A stretch of DNA of 64,000 nucleotides from Saccharum officinarum (Eukaryota; Streptophyta; Magnoliopsida; Poales; Poaceae). Position 1 is the stretch's first letter; the number at the start of each line of letters is the position of its first letter. Under the pieces are notes generated by a model, which worked only from the letters and a program-made list of their open reading frames with translations, ran no database searches and was not told where the DNA came from. Positions 11,868 through 23,689 of the stretch are shown here, in pieces. The position numbers were made by a program, and so were the translations under genes. The stretch covers positions 2,383,831-2,447,830 of the forward strand of contig CM036231.1 in the NCBI GenBank assembly GCA_020631735.1, given 5' to 3'.

Positions 11868-12926
11868 TCAATTCCTTCCCAATGGAAGCGACCGGCATGA
11901 GTATGTTTCCTTGAAATCCGACTTCCTGGACGATGTGAATATGGACGCATACACTTCCTTATTGGCATGGGCTGGCGCATGGTCAGCAGCCTTGAAGCGC
12001 TTTGCTGAAGCAGCCTCACCCTTCTTCCCATTCTCTAACTTGTCAGCCCCTGCCGCCACCGCCACAACGGTAGCAGCATGCTTATTCCCACTGAGGCCAT
12101 TCCCCACCTTCTTATCCTTCTTCTCCTTCACCTTCCCCCTCTCCTCCTCCATCCTCTTCCTCAGCACGGCCACCTCCTCTTCAGTCCCGTTGATGGGCAT
12201 CTTGTCAGCCTCATCAAACTCCTTGTGGCAGACCAAGCACGCGGAGGTCTTGACCTCCTTGAGCGCCTTCACACTGAGCACGTGGCCGCACCCCCGGAGC
12301 GCGAGGAACTGGTACTTCCCGTTGAACTCGAGGCCGGTGACAGGGCACTGGAACCGGACTTCCTCCCCGGCGGCGTCGGCATCGGGCCTGGGGTGCAGGT
12401 GGATGGGGATCATGTCGCGCAGGCCCCGGATGTGAGACAGCGCCTTGGGCAGGCGCTTGTGGAGCAGCGCCTCGACGAGCGGCTCCTTGTTGTAGAGGTT
12501 GCCGAGGCGGTCGGCGACGGCGGGCGCGGCGAGGGGCTCCCCGGAGAGTGCGCAGCAGGTGAAGCGCGAGAGGCGGGCCTCGTTGGGGTCCGCTTTGTCG
12601 GGCTTCTTGGCGAGGTACATGGAGAGGTAGCAGTCACGGGACTCGGCGCCCGTGGCGCCGCCGTCACCTCCGCCGCCCCGGAGCGCGCGGAGGCGGAGCT
12701 GGACGGAGGCGGACGGCGGGAGCGCCGACACCGGGGAGGAGGCCGGCAGCGGGCGGCCGTCGGCGGTGAGGTAGTACGAGGAGGAGGGGAGCGGGAGGGA
12801 GCCGAGGAGGTCGGAGACGGGGAGGTGGGACGGGACGGTGAGGTACCGCGGCGGCAGCGCCAGGTCGTCGAGGCGGAGCACCACGGCCCTGGCGGCGCCA
12901 GAGGCGGGCTGCGCGGAGCCGGCCAT
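11868..12926 (-). CDS. RTF2: Replication termination factor 2 homologue (RTF2)
   Basis: A single open exon encodes 352 residues. The N-terminal part (about 15-83) has the ubiquitin-like extension seen in plant RTF2. Residues 123-245 form the Rtf2 zinc domain, with FTCCALSGEPL, FQCPVTG, RGCGHV and CLVCHKEF supplying Cys/His ligands in a RING-like arrangement. A lysine-rich segment (265-273) may be a nuclear signal. The C-terminus ends with the conserved F.ETYSCRSLPLGRN-type motif. The ATG at 12926 is the first in frame and opens the conserved N-terminus. RTF2 proteins act at stalled replication forks and, in plants, are linked to pre-mRNA splicing; this role is from family knowledge. The coding part is very GC-rich toward the start, as in many grass genes. 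It looks intact. Confidence 0.93.
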   Translation of the reverse strand: MAGSAQPASGAARAVVLRLDDLALPPRYLTVPSHLPVSDLLGSLPLPSSSYYLTADGRPLPASSPVSALPPSASVQLRLRALRGGGGDGGATGAESRDCYLSMYLAKKPDKADPNEARLSRFTCCALSGEPLAAPAVADRLGNLYNKEPLVEALLHKRLPKALSHIRGLRDMIPIHLHPRPDADAAGEEVRFQCPVTGLEFNGKYQFLALRGCGHVLSVKALKEVKTSACLVCHKEFDEADKMPINGTEEEVAVLRKRMEEERGKVKEKKDKKVGNGLSGNKHAATVVAVAAGADKLENGKKGEAASAKRFKAADHAPAHANKEVYASIFTSSRKSDFKETYSCRSLPLGRN

Positions 12927-12933
12927 GGCAGGC

Positions 12934-12946
12934 TAGGGTTAGGGTT
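12934..12946 (-). promoter_or_regulatory. Double telo-box in the RTF2 leader
   Basis: Minus-strand AACCCTAACCCTA lies just upstream of the RTF2 start codon. Telo-boxes are common near transcription starts of plant translation and replication genes. A single telo-box-like motif also lies at 36261-36268 by the protease start. Confidence 0.6.
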
Positions 12947-12949
12947 CCG

Positions 12950-13617
12950 GCGAGGCTGGCCGGATCGGAGGGCAGAGGAAGGTGCGAGGTCGGGCGAAAG
13001 ACGATGGGGAGGGAAGAGCCCGAAAGGGGAACCAAATCGAGATGGGCGGATGGGGGTGCGGGCTGGCCGCTGGCCGTGGAGAAGTTGGACGCGCGGAGTC
13101 GTGAACGGGTGAGCCGACGTTGTTGTGGGCCCAGTGGGCCGGGCCGGGCCGGGTCACGGCGGAAGCGAAGTCGGCGCACGTGACTTGAAATTGGTGGTTC
13201 AGTGGGTCTGGGCTCTGAGAAGGCGAGGCCTGCCAGGCGGCCAGCTCCTGGGGAGGCTGACGATATTTTGAGCATTTTCCAGTTGTTCGTAGTTTTTTTT
13301 TCCCTCGAATATACGTGTCATTGCATTTAAGAAGACTAGAGTTCGTAGTACACGGTTTCGGTTGAAGAGCACACGATCGCGGAGATGCGATTGCTGTTCT
13401 GTTGCAGGTGACCGTCCAGCCGAGAACCGAGCCTGTGGCCAGTCTAGCCTGTGTGACCAAACAGCTGGTGAGCTGGAGATCCATCTATCCATGGGAGAAC
13501 ATTTGCAAATCGAATTAGCCATACATTCACAGTGGCCCTAACTGGTTTTCAGGCGTTCCCAAAAAAAACTGGTTTTCAGGCTGACACTCCTAATTTTTAA
13601 GCACACGCGGTCTAGGA
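12950..13617. other. RTF2 promoter side and intergenic DNA
   Basis: GC-rich near the gene, AT-rich beyond 13270. The phrase AACTGGTTTTCAGG is repeated at about 13540-13580. The ORFs read through the GC-rich part in other frames are not credible genes. Confidence 0.4.
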
Positions 13618-15311
13618 CAGTGGGCGATCTAGAAAAAATATTTAGGAGGGGCTAGGCCAAAGAGGGCTAGCCCAACTTCACTCAATTATATCCCATACAA
13701 AGTTAAGATATATCAATTTTAAACCTTTTACATGATAACTATGATAAATAATTGAAAGTACATCGTAAAACACATAAGAAGAAGTAAAAGATATAATTTT
13801 TAGAACTACCCAACAAAAGATCGATAGATGATGATGCATTCACGCTGTCGTATTCTTCTTGAATCATTAGAAGCAATCTATACCAGAAAAAAAAATTAGT
13901 GACACAAATTTCAAGTATTTAACTTTAAAGTTTTGAAGGTAGAAGAGAACATATATCATATCACTAAATTGTTTCGAGGCACTAACAAATCATTTTATAA
14001 TTTTGTCATTCTTGATGCTTCTAAATATCTCTTTTCTCAGTGTAGCATATCATTAAGTTATTGAGCCATTCATCACCCATTTTGGTACCCAAATCTGTCT
14101 TTACAATAGACATCGCAGAAAATATCTTCTCAACTGAAGTTGTTGCCACCGGAAGAATTAATGTTAATTCAATGAGCCGATACACCAATCCATAAGATGT
14201 GTTCATTTTAGTCTTAACCATAATTTCAGCAACCTTTCCAAGCTCTGTACATCCAAGAAAGTCTTGAATTCTTTTGGCACGACTGACAAATCCTCTCAGT
14301 TGACCAGACAAAAGAAGAAGGTCACCGACATCAAAATCTGCAACATAAATTTTAGCAAGTCTCACAAGCTTATCCACGTCAAAATTAGAGAAATAAGTTC
14401 CTTGGGTTAAGACAAGTCGTACATACTAATAATTCTGAACTAACTTCACCAAATCGATGATTCATCTCAGAAAAAACAATATCTATGGCAGCAAGGAAAA
14501 CCTCAACATGGTAGAAGTGCATGTTTGTTACATTTTGCTTTCTATATGTGTAGATGTCCCTCTAACATTTATTTCCTTGTCCATATCTGGCACTTCAATC
14601 TCATTCTTATCACGTAATGTTTTCACTCTTTTGAATAAGGGATCCATCCATTGTCCCTCATATCCTGCAACTGCTCTTTCACATCTATGATCAATTGCAT
14701 TGCCTCAACAATGTTTTGATCCTTCCTTTACAAAGCACGTGACAGACTATCTGTGATGCTCAACAATTTTATCATTAAATGTATTATGGACACAAAATCA
14801 AAGCTCTCCTTTGTACCAATTAAACCAAATGTTGCTTCCCCGAATCAAAGAAAAGATAACAATATAAGCAATAGGTTGCATCATTGGACTCACTATACTC
14901 TAGCCAATCAAACTCGTCAAACCAATTTTGCTGAAATGATCTCCATTGACCACTTTACCATTTACGAGCAAAGGTAAGATTAGGAGGTTGGGTCGAACCT
15001 GTCAAAGCATATGCACTTCTTACTTGCTCTCTAATTTCATGTGGATGTTCTTCAATTGGTATGCAATTTCCTGGATCACCAACTACATCAGATTGACTAA
15101 ACTCCACTCTATGCCAAATTGATTGATTTGTGCTGTCATTAGTGCCTGGAGTTGATGTACCACTTGAACCAGAAAAATATGTGTGCAATGTTCTTTTGGA
15201 CATTTTGAACATTCTGCAATTTATTAAATCTTAATCAAATTTTAAATGATTACAAAGTTCAAGTTCAAAAGGTAAAAATCTAAAGAAAAAGAACATGTAT
15301 TCGGTATATAC
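13618..15311 (-). pseudogene. hAT transposon remnant (TTF/ZMYM-type transposase)
   Basis: Minus-strand 14955-15212 encodes an N-terminus typical of TTF-type hAT transposases (KRTLHTYFSG..., then DPGNCIPIEEHPHEIREQVRSAY). 14021-14377 encodes the C-terminal hAT dimerisation region (LPVATTSVEKIFSAMSIVKT). The middle (14380-14950) has stops and deletions, so the large catalytic domain is missing. A plausible 98-bp intron (donor GTATAT at 15311, acceptor TTGCAG at 15214) separates the coding start from a GC-rich leader (about 15312-15700). The left end, CAGTGGGCGATCT at 13618, matches hAT terminal repeats. The right terminus was not identified. Confidence 0.75.
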
Positions 15312-16228
15312 CTACTTGTGGCCTGGTGTTGGGTGCTTGCTGCCTTGCTGTTGCTGGTGCTGCGGCCTCGCCTGGCCGCCTCCCGGCTCCGCCTGGCCGC
15401 CGCCACCGCCGATGGCCTGTCGGCTACCGCGTCGACCCTCGCTCGGGCGCTTGCGATGCGCGGCTGCGTGGCGTGGCCGCTGCTGGCCTGCTGCCTCCGC
15501 TCGGGCGAGGGACCCTAGCGCCTCCGTCCGCCGCACCGCCGCGCCGCTAACCCTAGCTGGCGCCACCGCTACTCGCCCGCTTTGCTCGTGCTCGACGCCT
15601 CGACTCGATGACTCTCCCGTCTCCCCTGCTCCCGTGACCGATTGGCTGAAAGGCAAGGAAAAAAGGCCGGTCTTCTTAATGGGCTGTGAATAGGCTTCTC
15701 TACTCCACATATTGGGCTACTAAAATACACACAAAAATGACCCAGGAAAGAGACCAGCACCACGACTCGTCTTCAACCTCCGTTAGGAGCGACGAGAACG
15801 CCTCCAGCCCCTTCTTCCCTATGGTTAATGCCTCAAATTTTTATTGGTGGTGAGGCGGGGGGGCTGAGGGGGGTTCCAATGGCGCGGTCAAGGCCCTCCC
15901 CAAGCCCCGGTGGCAGATCCATACGAGAGAGGCCAACTATCCGTACTTCACAAACGTGCGTGCACCTCGATCGCCTGCATGCGAATCTTCAAACTGGCTG
16001 GTCGTGTCTCTTATAACCATGCTCGCCGCACGCCCTTACATATTCCTCTCGATCACATCTCTTACGAGACGAAATTTGCTCCAGTGACTCTAGCTTCCTA
16101 TTCTGCCACGTAACCAGCTCTTCACAAGGCCACGTTGACAAGGCCACGCTCAGGCCGTCAGGCCAAGCTCCTTTTGTTTACAACAACATGTTCCGTGAAG
16201 AAGAAAATTGCACAGTGAAGCTAGCTAC
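15312..16228. other. GC-rich leader of the hAT remnant and intergenic DNA
   Basis: 15312-15700 is GC-rich and probably the untranslated first exon and promoter of the hAT copy. Beyond it I see no gene. Confidence 0.4.
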
Positions 16229-16231
16229 TTA

Positions 16232-16539
16232 GGCCTTATTTAGATGCGAAAAGTTTTTATGAAAATGTCATATCGGATATTGTGTGCGATGTCCGAAGGG
16301 GTTTTCGGATACTAATAAAAAAACTAATTACATAGCTTGCTTAAAAACGGCGAGACGAATTTATTAAGCCTAATTAACCCGTCATTAACATATTTGTGCT
16401 GTAGCACTTTAGTGTCAAATCACGGACTAATTAGGCTTCATCTCGTAATTTACACACAAACTGTGCAATTAATTTTTTTTATTTCGTCTATATTTAATAC
16501 TCCATTGCATGTGCTGTAAGATTTGATGTGAACAAGGTC
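16232..16539. mobile_element. Tourist-like MITE (PIF/Harbinger type) with TTA duplication
   Basis: The ends are GGCCTTATTT at 16232 and ACAAGGTC at 16539, imperfect inverted repeats, flanked by TTA at 16229-16231 and 16540-16542. TTA duplications and this size are typical of Tourist MITEs. The interior has the grass-typical phrases GAGACGAAT and GACTAATTAGG. A relative sits at 29389-29630. Confidence 0.75.
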
Positions 16540-16542
16540 TTA

Positions 16543-17926
16543 GTTGAGGCATGTTAGTACTTGTGCATTCAAGATCTTTTATTAAAATCCATAGGAAAAA
16601 ACTATAACTCCAAATGACTTGAATTTTTCTTTATCCTTGTATTGTCATGCTCTAGATTAAAAAAAAATATATGAACTACTTCTAAAAAAAGAACTTGTGA
16701 AAGACTTGTCGGAGTTTCTAGGATCATTTAATTGGCTATATCATATTTATTTTACAAATAATTATTCATCTAGGGCTCTAAAATAGTGAATCCAACTTTA
16801 TTCGCCTACATTAGTGGTGCTCTATGTATGGAAACATCACTGATACTCAACTCACAATGCTTATATGATACTAATATTACCTAACATGTGAACACCAACA
16901 TATTTAATGATAAGAAGTGTCTATATACTTTGTGTTCTTTGAAGAGTATATAATTTATACCTTATATAAGTGATTATATTTTTACCAACTAGAACATACG
17001 TATTGATTCTGTTCCATTGGATAAACAATTAAGTTTCGAAATCATTCAACTTTGATTGTCGCCCAATGGAGATAAACTAGATATTTACTATAATATATAA
17101 CATAGTTATATATGAACCTAAATAAAGGTGTAAATATTGGAGAGCAATTTTTTTTCTTCCGAATGCTCAAGATATATTTGTCTAAAACACTCTTGTTGGC
17201 TGATTGGTTCATACTAATGTTAAACATTGCCTAGCATACAGTAGCATAGCGAAATATATTTGTCTAAAACTGGCTGATTGGTTCATACTAATGTTAAACA
17301 TTGCCTAGCACACAGTAGCACAGCGAAACGAGCGAAACGAGTTCATCCATTAGACTACAATATATACACTGTACCATGGACAAGCTCCCAAGGGCGCGGC
17401 GCGGCAAAGCCGCGCCAGTTTTTTCTAGTTTTGTTTCGGTTTCTCCAGCCCTGCCATCGCCACGACTGTGGCACGCACGACCTGACCAGCTGACCTTAGG
17501 TTATAGTATGTAGTAGCCTGCACATCGCTTCCTCATCGTCCAGATCGACCCATCATTGTTGGACAGCGTAATCACCGGCACCTCAATCATTAACGACGCT
17601 GCGTACTCCTACGTTTAATAGGAAAGATACGATGTCCTCAGCACATGGTCGATCTGGTGTCAGTCACTGTGTTGCACATTATGGTACGGTGCACGAAGTA
17701 TAAAGGTCAAAGCCTCAAAGGATGGTGTGTGTGTGTGTGTGTATAACTGTATATATGAGATTTCCTTTGTCAAGACTCAAGAGAACCGGAAGAAAAAATA
17801 AAACGGATGTACGATACAATAGCATGGCAGGATGCTGCTACGTCAATCTCCATGATTTTTTTAAGATACACCCTTTCTTTGATACAGTTGTCGCTCAGGC
17901 AGGCAGGCTACCTACCTACCTTAACC
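16543..17926. other. AT-rich intergenic region downstream of the bHLH gene
   Basis: No gene was recognised. It contains a tandem duplication (17172-17327) and a (TG)n microsatellite at about 17722-17740. The 3' UTR of the bHLH gene must occupy its right end. Confidence 0.5.
17172..17327 (+). repeat. Tandem duplication, units of 82 and 74 bp
   Basis: Unit 17172-17253 and unit 17254-17327 both run from ATATATTTGTCTAAAAC to AGCGAA. They differ by eight extra bases in the first unit and a few substitutions. A short AGCGAAACG repeat follows. Confidence 0.85.
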
Positions 17927-20900
17927 TCACTGCTTCCCGCCGCCGTCCTTGGCGGATCGTGAGTCGCCGCCTCCTCCTTCTCCGGCACTGTTAGCCGCCG
18001 ACGCGGGCGACGTCGTCGTCGTCGTCGTCGACGCGGCAGCGCCACCGTTGGCGTCGTGCATCTGGCCGCCGGCTAAGGCGGCGGCGGCGGCGTGGCGGGC
18101 GACGGCGGGCGGGCGGGAGAGGAGCGACGCGGACGAGGTGGCGGAGGAGATGGCGGACGCCAGGGAGATGGGCATCAGGCACAGGCCCTTGCCCTGCAGG
18201 TACTGCATGGCCGTGCCCATGTCCTCCTCCATCATCTTCGCCACCTGGTGCTCCGCCACCCGCACCCCGCCGCCGCTGCCGCTGCAGTTGCCGTTCTCGC
18301 CGCTACCGCTCTTGGTGGTACCACTAGCAGCACCGCCGACTTTTCCACCGCTGTTGTTGCCGCCGCCGCTTCCATTGCTGTTGCCCTGCACGTGCGCGTG
18401 ATCATGCATCCACGCATGCTTCTCAGAATTCAAGCTACTGACAGATTATTAGCCAGCGAGCGCCTATGCTCTTGCTAAGACATCCGTTATGTTGGTGGTG
18501 TGGTGAGTGACCGAGTGTCAAATGCTGCTAGTTGGTTACCTCTGATGAAGCCATGCTTGCAACCAGAGGAGCCATGCCGGCGGCTCCGCCCAGCCGGCTC
18601 ATGCTGAGAACCTGCAATGCGCGAAGTCAGCACTGGCACTGATGACGATAGCGGATAGCCGGGATCAAAGACGACAGGTGGCTGAACTACCACTCGTCAG
18701 CAGCAATGTTCAGAAGTAGCAGCATCACCTTGACTTGGAGCTGCAGGAACTTCACGTAGTCGATGATCTCGTCCAGCATCGACGCCTTGTCCGTCTGCAA
18801 AACCACAACCGCCCCACGTCGCCATTTCAGCGTCAATGGTCACACATTTCACATTTTCACTCTATTTCTTCTTAACATATTACTACACGCTAACAGTTTC
18901 GTTTCAAAAAAAAAAATACACGCTAAAGTAATAACAGCATCAAAATTGGCAATTCGATCCGGTGACAAGCAAGCCGTCGTCACCAGGCCGATCGATCGAT
19001 CGATCGGCATGCTGCCATTGATCTCCCCTTCCGAAATTCGGGGACAGATCGAGCAAAACAAGGCATGGAAATGCACCCACATACCCATTACTGCAATAAC
19101 ATAATACCAGCATTATTTTCTACGTACAGTGCACTGTGCACAGCACCACCAAAGCCCTGCAAGGCTGCAACGTGTGGCGCAAGATCTGTGTGTCCAATAC
19201 TCCAATCGATGAAATCAAAGTTTCAGGCATTCCATTGCAGTACGGCGTATCCGGCACATCACATCGCATGAGCCCGACAAGTCAGGAGCACCGCTTGCTC
19301 TCATGCCCTTATTGATTCTCTAATAAAGTGATTCCATTAGATTCCTAGGAGGGAGCAGGGTGGAGAGGCGATAAGAATTAATTCTTTGCTGATCTCCACT
19401 AGAATATAACATGGAGCAGCGTGAAAAAGTTTTTTTTTAACTCCCAGCTCGTAGTGTAAATAGAAAAGTGATTCTCTATTGATGCCCACCTGAATCAATT
19501 GATATTTTGAGCATTTGGTTGATTGGGAGTGATTCTCTTCGGACAAACTAAAGTTGGAGCTCTCCCAAACGGCCCCTCAGTCTCACCTATTAGGTGCCTA
19601 GGCGGCTCGTTTTTGCCCTGCTGGCTAGCTAAGTAGCTAGCCTAGCCTATCACCGCCGCTCGCACGCGGTCACGGTGGTGTAAACAGGCGTGGCCGCGTG
19701 GGTCGTGAAAGATTCGCGCTTTGCGTGGCCCGCCGGAGACGGAGAGCGAAACGACGAGAGGGCGCAAATAAAGCGGTAAAGCAGCCAAGACGACGACGGT
19801 GACGACGGGATAGATCGAGGAGAAATTAAGGAGCTAGAGAGGGGCCGACCTTGTTGGCGTTCGGGACCAGCTCCTGCAGCGACTTCATCCGCTCCGCGAT
19901 CCTCTCCCTTCGAAGCTGCATGCGAAACGATTGCAAAAAAAAGGTTGAGAAAAATATATGTGTCGTACAAGTGGTAGGATACGTACTAGGATCAAGCAAT
20001 GTGTAGGGGATGATTTAGCTGGCTGATCGACTCTCTGATCGTTAATGAACAGTGTCTGGTTAACTGTATGTGTCAATTTTAAGACATAAAACTCTTCGAA
20101 CAAAAACAAGTACGTACTCAATTTCCAAGGTTGTGGAATTGAGTCGTCCAAGCGAATGTTAATGTTAAAGCTTTGCAACTTGTTGTGACGTACGTACGTT
20201 TGGTATGAGCTTGTTGATTTTTGTTAAAGGGAACAATTCAGCTTTTAGACAAGAAAGGAAAAGGTGGCAATGTGGCATACACGTTCCGCTATGCTGTGGG
20301 GGTCAGTGGCCTGCCCTCTCCTCGCTCGCTGCCGCTGCTGCCGCGGTGGTGCCGCCCCACCGCCGGCCGATGAAGCTGCCCCGCCAGCTGGGGGTGAGCC
20401 GCCGCTCGCCGCAGGCCCTCCCAGGCTCTGAGGCGACACTGATCCACTCTGCGGAGACAGCATATAGGTACATGAAATTAAAGAAGGGTTCTTGTTCTTG
20501 CCATATAGCTAGCTAGATGGTGAGTGGTGATCTTACCTGGCCAAATTGTGGCTGCACGGCTGCCGCGCCATGCATCCCAAACCCGTTGAACAAGGAGTGA
20601 TCACCTTCCTGGACACGAAGCAGAATCCATGTGCCAACGAAATAGTCAAAAGGTTAAGGAAAGATCGACGACGTGGTGACTGATGAGGAGAAAGGAAAGA
20701 ATAACTGATCCCAAGACGACAATTCTTACGGCGGAGTTGGGCGACTTGAAGCCGCCCTCCATCTCCTCCCGCGCCGGCGCAGCGGACCGGTCCGTGAACA
20801 GCGGCAGCGGGGAGAACCCGCTGCCCCCGCTCTCCTCGCCCCCGAGGCCGCCGTGGCGGTGCAGGTCGCTGAGCTGCAACATGACCGGGGAGGCGGAGGA

Positions 20901-21167
20901 CTTGATGTCCCCGCCGCCGATCTGATGCTGCCGGAGGCGGGACGCGAGCAGCGCCGACTCGTCGCCGAAGTGAGTCTGCGCGGCGGGGTCCTCGGGCGCC
21001 GCGCCGGCGCCTGTGCCCGGGGTCAGTTCCCACGGCGACTTGCCACCGGCGCCCAGGTCAGCCCACGCGGAGGGCAGCGTGGACAGCATCTGGTCGAAGA
21101 AGTCGTCCGCCTGCTGCGTCCCGCCGCCGCCCTCGCCGCCGGCCATCTCACGGCCGCTCGGCTGCAT
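17927..21167 (-). CDS. bHLH transcription factor, LRL/bHLH66-like (seven exons)
   Basis: Exons on the minus strand are 20730-21167, 20537-20608, 20281-20448, 19850-19915, 18729-18794, 18540-18611 and 17927-18385. All introns are GT-AG and all junctions fall between codons. The joined CDS encodes 446 residues. The N-terminus has [13 protein letters not shown], as in LRL proteins. The bHLH spans about 211-270: the basic part [17 protein letters not shown] has the H-E-R arrangement for G-box binding, and helix 2 contains [32 protein letters not shown] follows. Exon 7 has the subfamily motif [18 protein letters not shown] and [10 protein letters not shown] (about 342-375), set in Gly/Ser-rich and Ala-rich tracts. 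Subfamily XI factors are nuclear; LRL members control root-hair growth, UNE12 relatives reproduction, so the exact role is open. No lesion was seen. Confidence 0.93.
19312..19577. mobile_element. MITE-like insertion in intron 4 of the bHLH gene
   Basis: The segment ends at the right with CCAAACGGCCCC, the reverse of the GGGGCCGTTTGG start of many grass hAT MITEs. It contains inverted copies of AGTGATTC. The left terminus is unclear, so limits are approximate. Confidence 0.4.
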
Positions 21168-21251
21168 GGCGTTGAAGACGCTTGTCGAGGTAAAGGAGGC
21201 GATTGATTGAAGAAAGACAGGATGAGGAGATCTCCTCGCGGCTTTGGGCGG

Positions 21252-21258
21252 CTTTATA
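21252..21258 (-). promoter_or_regulatory. TATA box of the bHLH gene
   Basis: TATAAAG on the minus strand, about 85 nt upstream of the start codon, which leaves a short leader. Position and sequence fit a plant core promoter. Confidence 0.55.
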
Positions 21259-21387
21259 ATAGTCGGACAGTTCCAGTTTTGTTAACAATTGAGCTTAGTT
21301 CGTGCAGCACCTTGGCAGTATAATGATTGTTTTTTCTTCTTCTCATTTTTAACTTTATATAGGGCAAACAATAGAATACAAACTTAC

Positions 21388-22564
21388 TACTCCCTCCTTC
21401 CCAAATTTGGGACTACTAGCACCTGTACGTTCGGCCCTACGATCTGTCCGGACGCTTACGACTCATCCAATACTGGCCATAGGAGCCGTCCGATCTCAGC
21501 TACGAAACCACATAATAGTGTAACAGAAGGAGCACCCACCCGCCCGCGTAACGGAACCACGGAACAAAAGGAGCGCTCGCCCGTGCCACTCATGGCGGCC
21601 CGTCCCCTGCCGCGCCGCTATCTCACGCTGCGTCACCAGCATCGAGAAGAAGGTAAGGGGGTGTCGCCCGCCTGCACCTTTGGTTCGGATGCCTAGCCAA
21701 CGTCGAGAGAAGGTGGAGACACCGAGACGAGGTAGTCAAAGGCGAGGAGGGAGCGAGATGCACCACCCAGATACACCACTTACAGCATACGTTTGAAGGC
21801 AGATAAAACGCTTGAAACATGCATCTCAAACACTTGCAAAATCATCTGAAAAATACTTGAAAACCATGTAAAACATACATAACATCCAGATAAAACACTT
21901 ACAACATATGTGTGAAACATGTGCAACATCCAAATAAACACACTGCAACATACGTCTAGAAAAAAGGAACAAAAGCTTGCAACATACGTGTACAACCACT
22001 GCAAACATATGCAACATCCAGATCTACTTTTACAACATCCACATGAAACAATTGCAACATCCAGATGAAACACCTGAAACACTTGAAACATACTCTTGCA
22101 ACATACGTTTTCAACGCGCAATGTCACCTAGCTGCTTGAACGAATCGCAGAGCTCGACGCCGCGCGTGGAGGTCAGCAACAGCGCAGGGAGCTCGCCAGT
22201 GTGCCCCTGGGCGAGGACCTGCTCGGCGGCCTAGGTGAGCACCTCTGCGAGGCGCGCGGGCACCCTAGGCGAGCATCTACGCGAGCACCCCTGGGCGAGC
22301 ACCTACTCGGCAGCCTGCCTGGGCCAGCGCACCCTTGGCGAGTACCTGCTCGATGGCTAAGTGGGCAACGGAGGCGGCTGCGGCGGCGTGGATGCCATGG
22401 TGAAGGGGGCGCAGTGGAGCGTGGAGTGGGGAAGGCGGACGACGCGGTGGAGTCAGGCGTGGAGGTCCAATGGAGCAGTGGATAAGGCCACGACGGAGGA
22501 TAGAGAATTTTTTTGAAGGGGTGCGAACAGAGCGAGCGGACCCCGGACGCCCGCACAAGAGCAT
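21388..22564. other. Transposon-derived region with AACAT repeats
   Basis: CTCCCTCCTTCCCAAAT at 21390 resembles a Stowaway terminus. From 21780 to 22110, GCAACAT and GAAACA phrases recur many times, then a GC-rich tail with repeated GCGAGCACC follows. This combination is known to me from high-copy non-autonomous grass transposons, probably Mutator-like, but termini were not resolved. No gene is supported. Confidence 0.45.
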
Positions 22565-22709
22565 TACCGTTTCAAATTACAAGACATTTTGATATTTCTA
22601 GATACATTATTTTTACTACGTATCTAGATAGTGTATATGTAAATGCATAGTAAAAAATTTGTATCTAGAAAAGTTAAAACGTCTTGTAATTTAAAATTGA
22701 GGGGGTATT
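22565..22709. mobile_element. Stowaway-like MITE
   Basis: Inverted arms CAAATTACAAGACATTTTGA (from about 22573) and its near complement ending at about 22697 flank a short AT-rich centre containing TATCTAGA phrases. This is the usual hairpin of Stowaway elements. The extreme CTCCCTCC ends are mutated. Confidence 0.65.
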
Positions 22710-23000
22710 TTGTTAGGAAAACTATAGTTGACATATAGCTATGTACTCCTAGTACTGAACTATTGATATGCCACACTCTCCATTCCATAATATTGGGTGC
22801 AATTGCTCTCAAGTGAGAGGCATATATATGATTGGGCTTAGGGAAGACATTATTATTTCACTCTCATGACCCTACTAGACAAACACATTTACTGCTCTAG
22901 GATCTCTGTTAGCATAAAACCACTACTCTTCATCAAAGTATCCACAAGTTCAAGGCCTATATTAGAACATACAAAATTTATAGTAATTTTGCAAAAATCT

Positions 23001-23680
23001 GAGACTATTTGGATGTAGATATTGGAATGAGGAATTGAATTGGGTGGCAATACCAATTTAGTCCTAAAATAGAAATACAATACCAGATCTATTGTTTGGA
23101 TGCAAATAGAATTGGTAGTTGGAATCTTGGTCGTCGGCTCCCTCCCCTCGTTGTCAATATTTGGCTACTCTGCTCCCCTCCTAGTGCTTATCCCTACAAC
23201 TTTCCCAGACCCCAGCAGTGGAGGTGCAGCGATGGGGAGAGGCAGAAGGGCAACATGGGCTAAGCTTCTCCTTCGGGCACGATGGGCCGAGCTTCGCCTC
23301 CTACACATGTGTGTGGCTGAGGTCTAGTTCCGCCGCCGTTGAGCATACACAAGTGGCCAAGCTCTAGGCATGGACCTGCTGGAGAGGCGGCGGTGGCAAT
23401 TGGGAGGGAGCCTCCGCCAGCAATGGTTAGGCGGAGGCAATCGACGGGGTTCGATGGACCGGGTTCGTGCTATGAAATATGAATTTTGTCCAATATAGAG
23501 AGGTCGACGGTTGAGCGTGGTTTTAAAGGTGAGTTGATTCAGGTATAGCTGAAATACCGTATAGTCGGGATTCAATTCCATCTCACAATTCCGAAGACAT
23601 CCAAACAATGGAATTGACACAACTCATTTGCAATTCCTAATTCCAGGTCTCGATATCTGCATCTAGATTGGGCTTTTTAT
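23001..23680. mobile_element. Inverted-repeat element, probably a MITE with GC-rich interior
   Basis: The left side (GGATGTAGATATTGGAATGA) and right side (reverse of AGATGCAGATATCGAG) are related inverted repeats. A second inverted pair built on TTGTTTGGATG lies just inside (about 23092 and 23600). The interior (23120-23460) is GC-rich, with no recognisable protein. Limits are approximate. Confidence 0.5.
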
Positions 23681-23689
23681 ACGGAATCA

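Noticed and set aside
12078..13112. Long plus-strand ORF opposite RTF2
   Set aside because: It is the antisense shadow of the GC-rich RTF2 coding region, with low-complexity composition and no domain.
15838..15940. Right terminus of the hAT remnant at CGGTGGCAGATCC
   Set aside because: The motif lies in direct, not inverted, orientation to the left end, so it cannot be the matching terminus.
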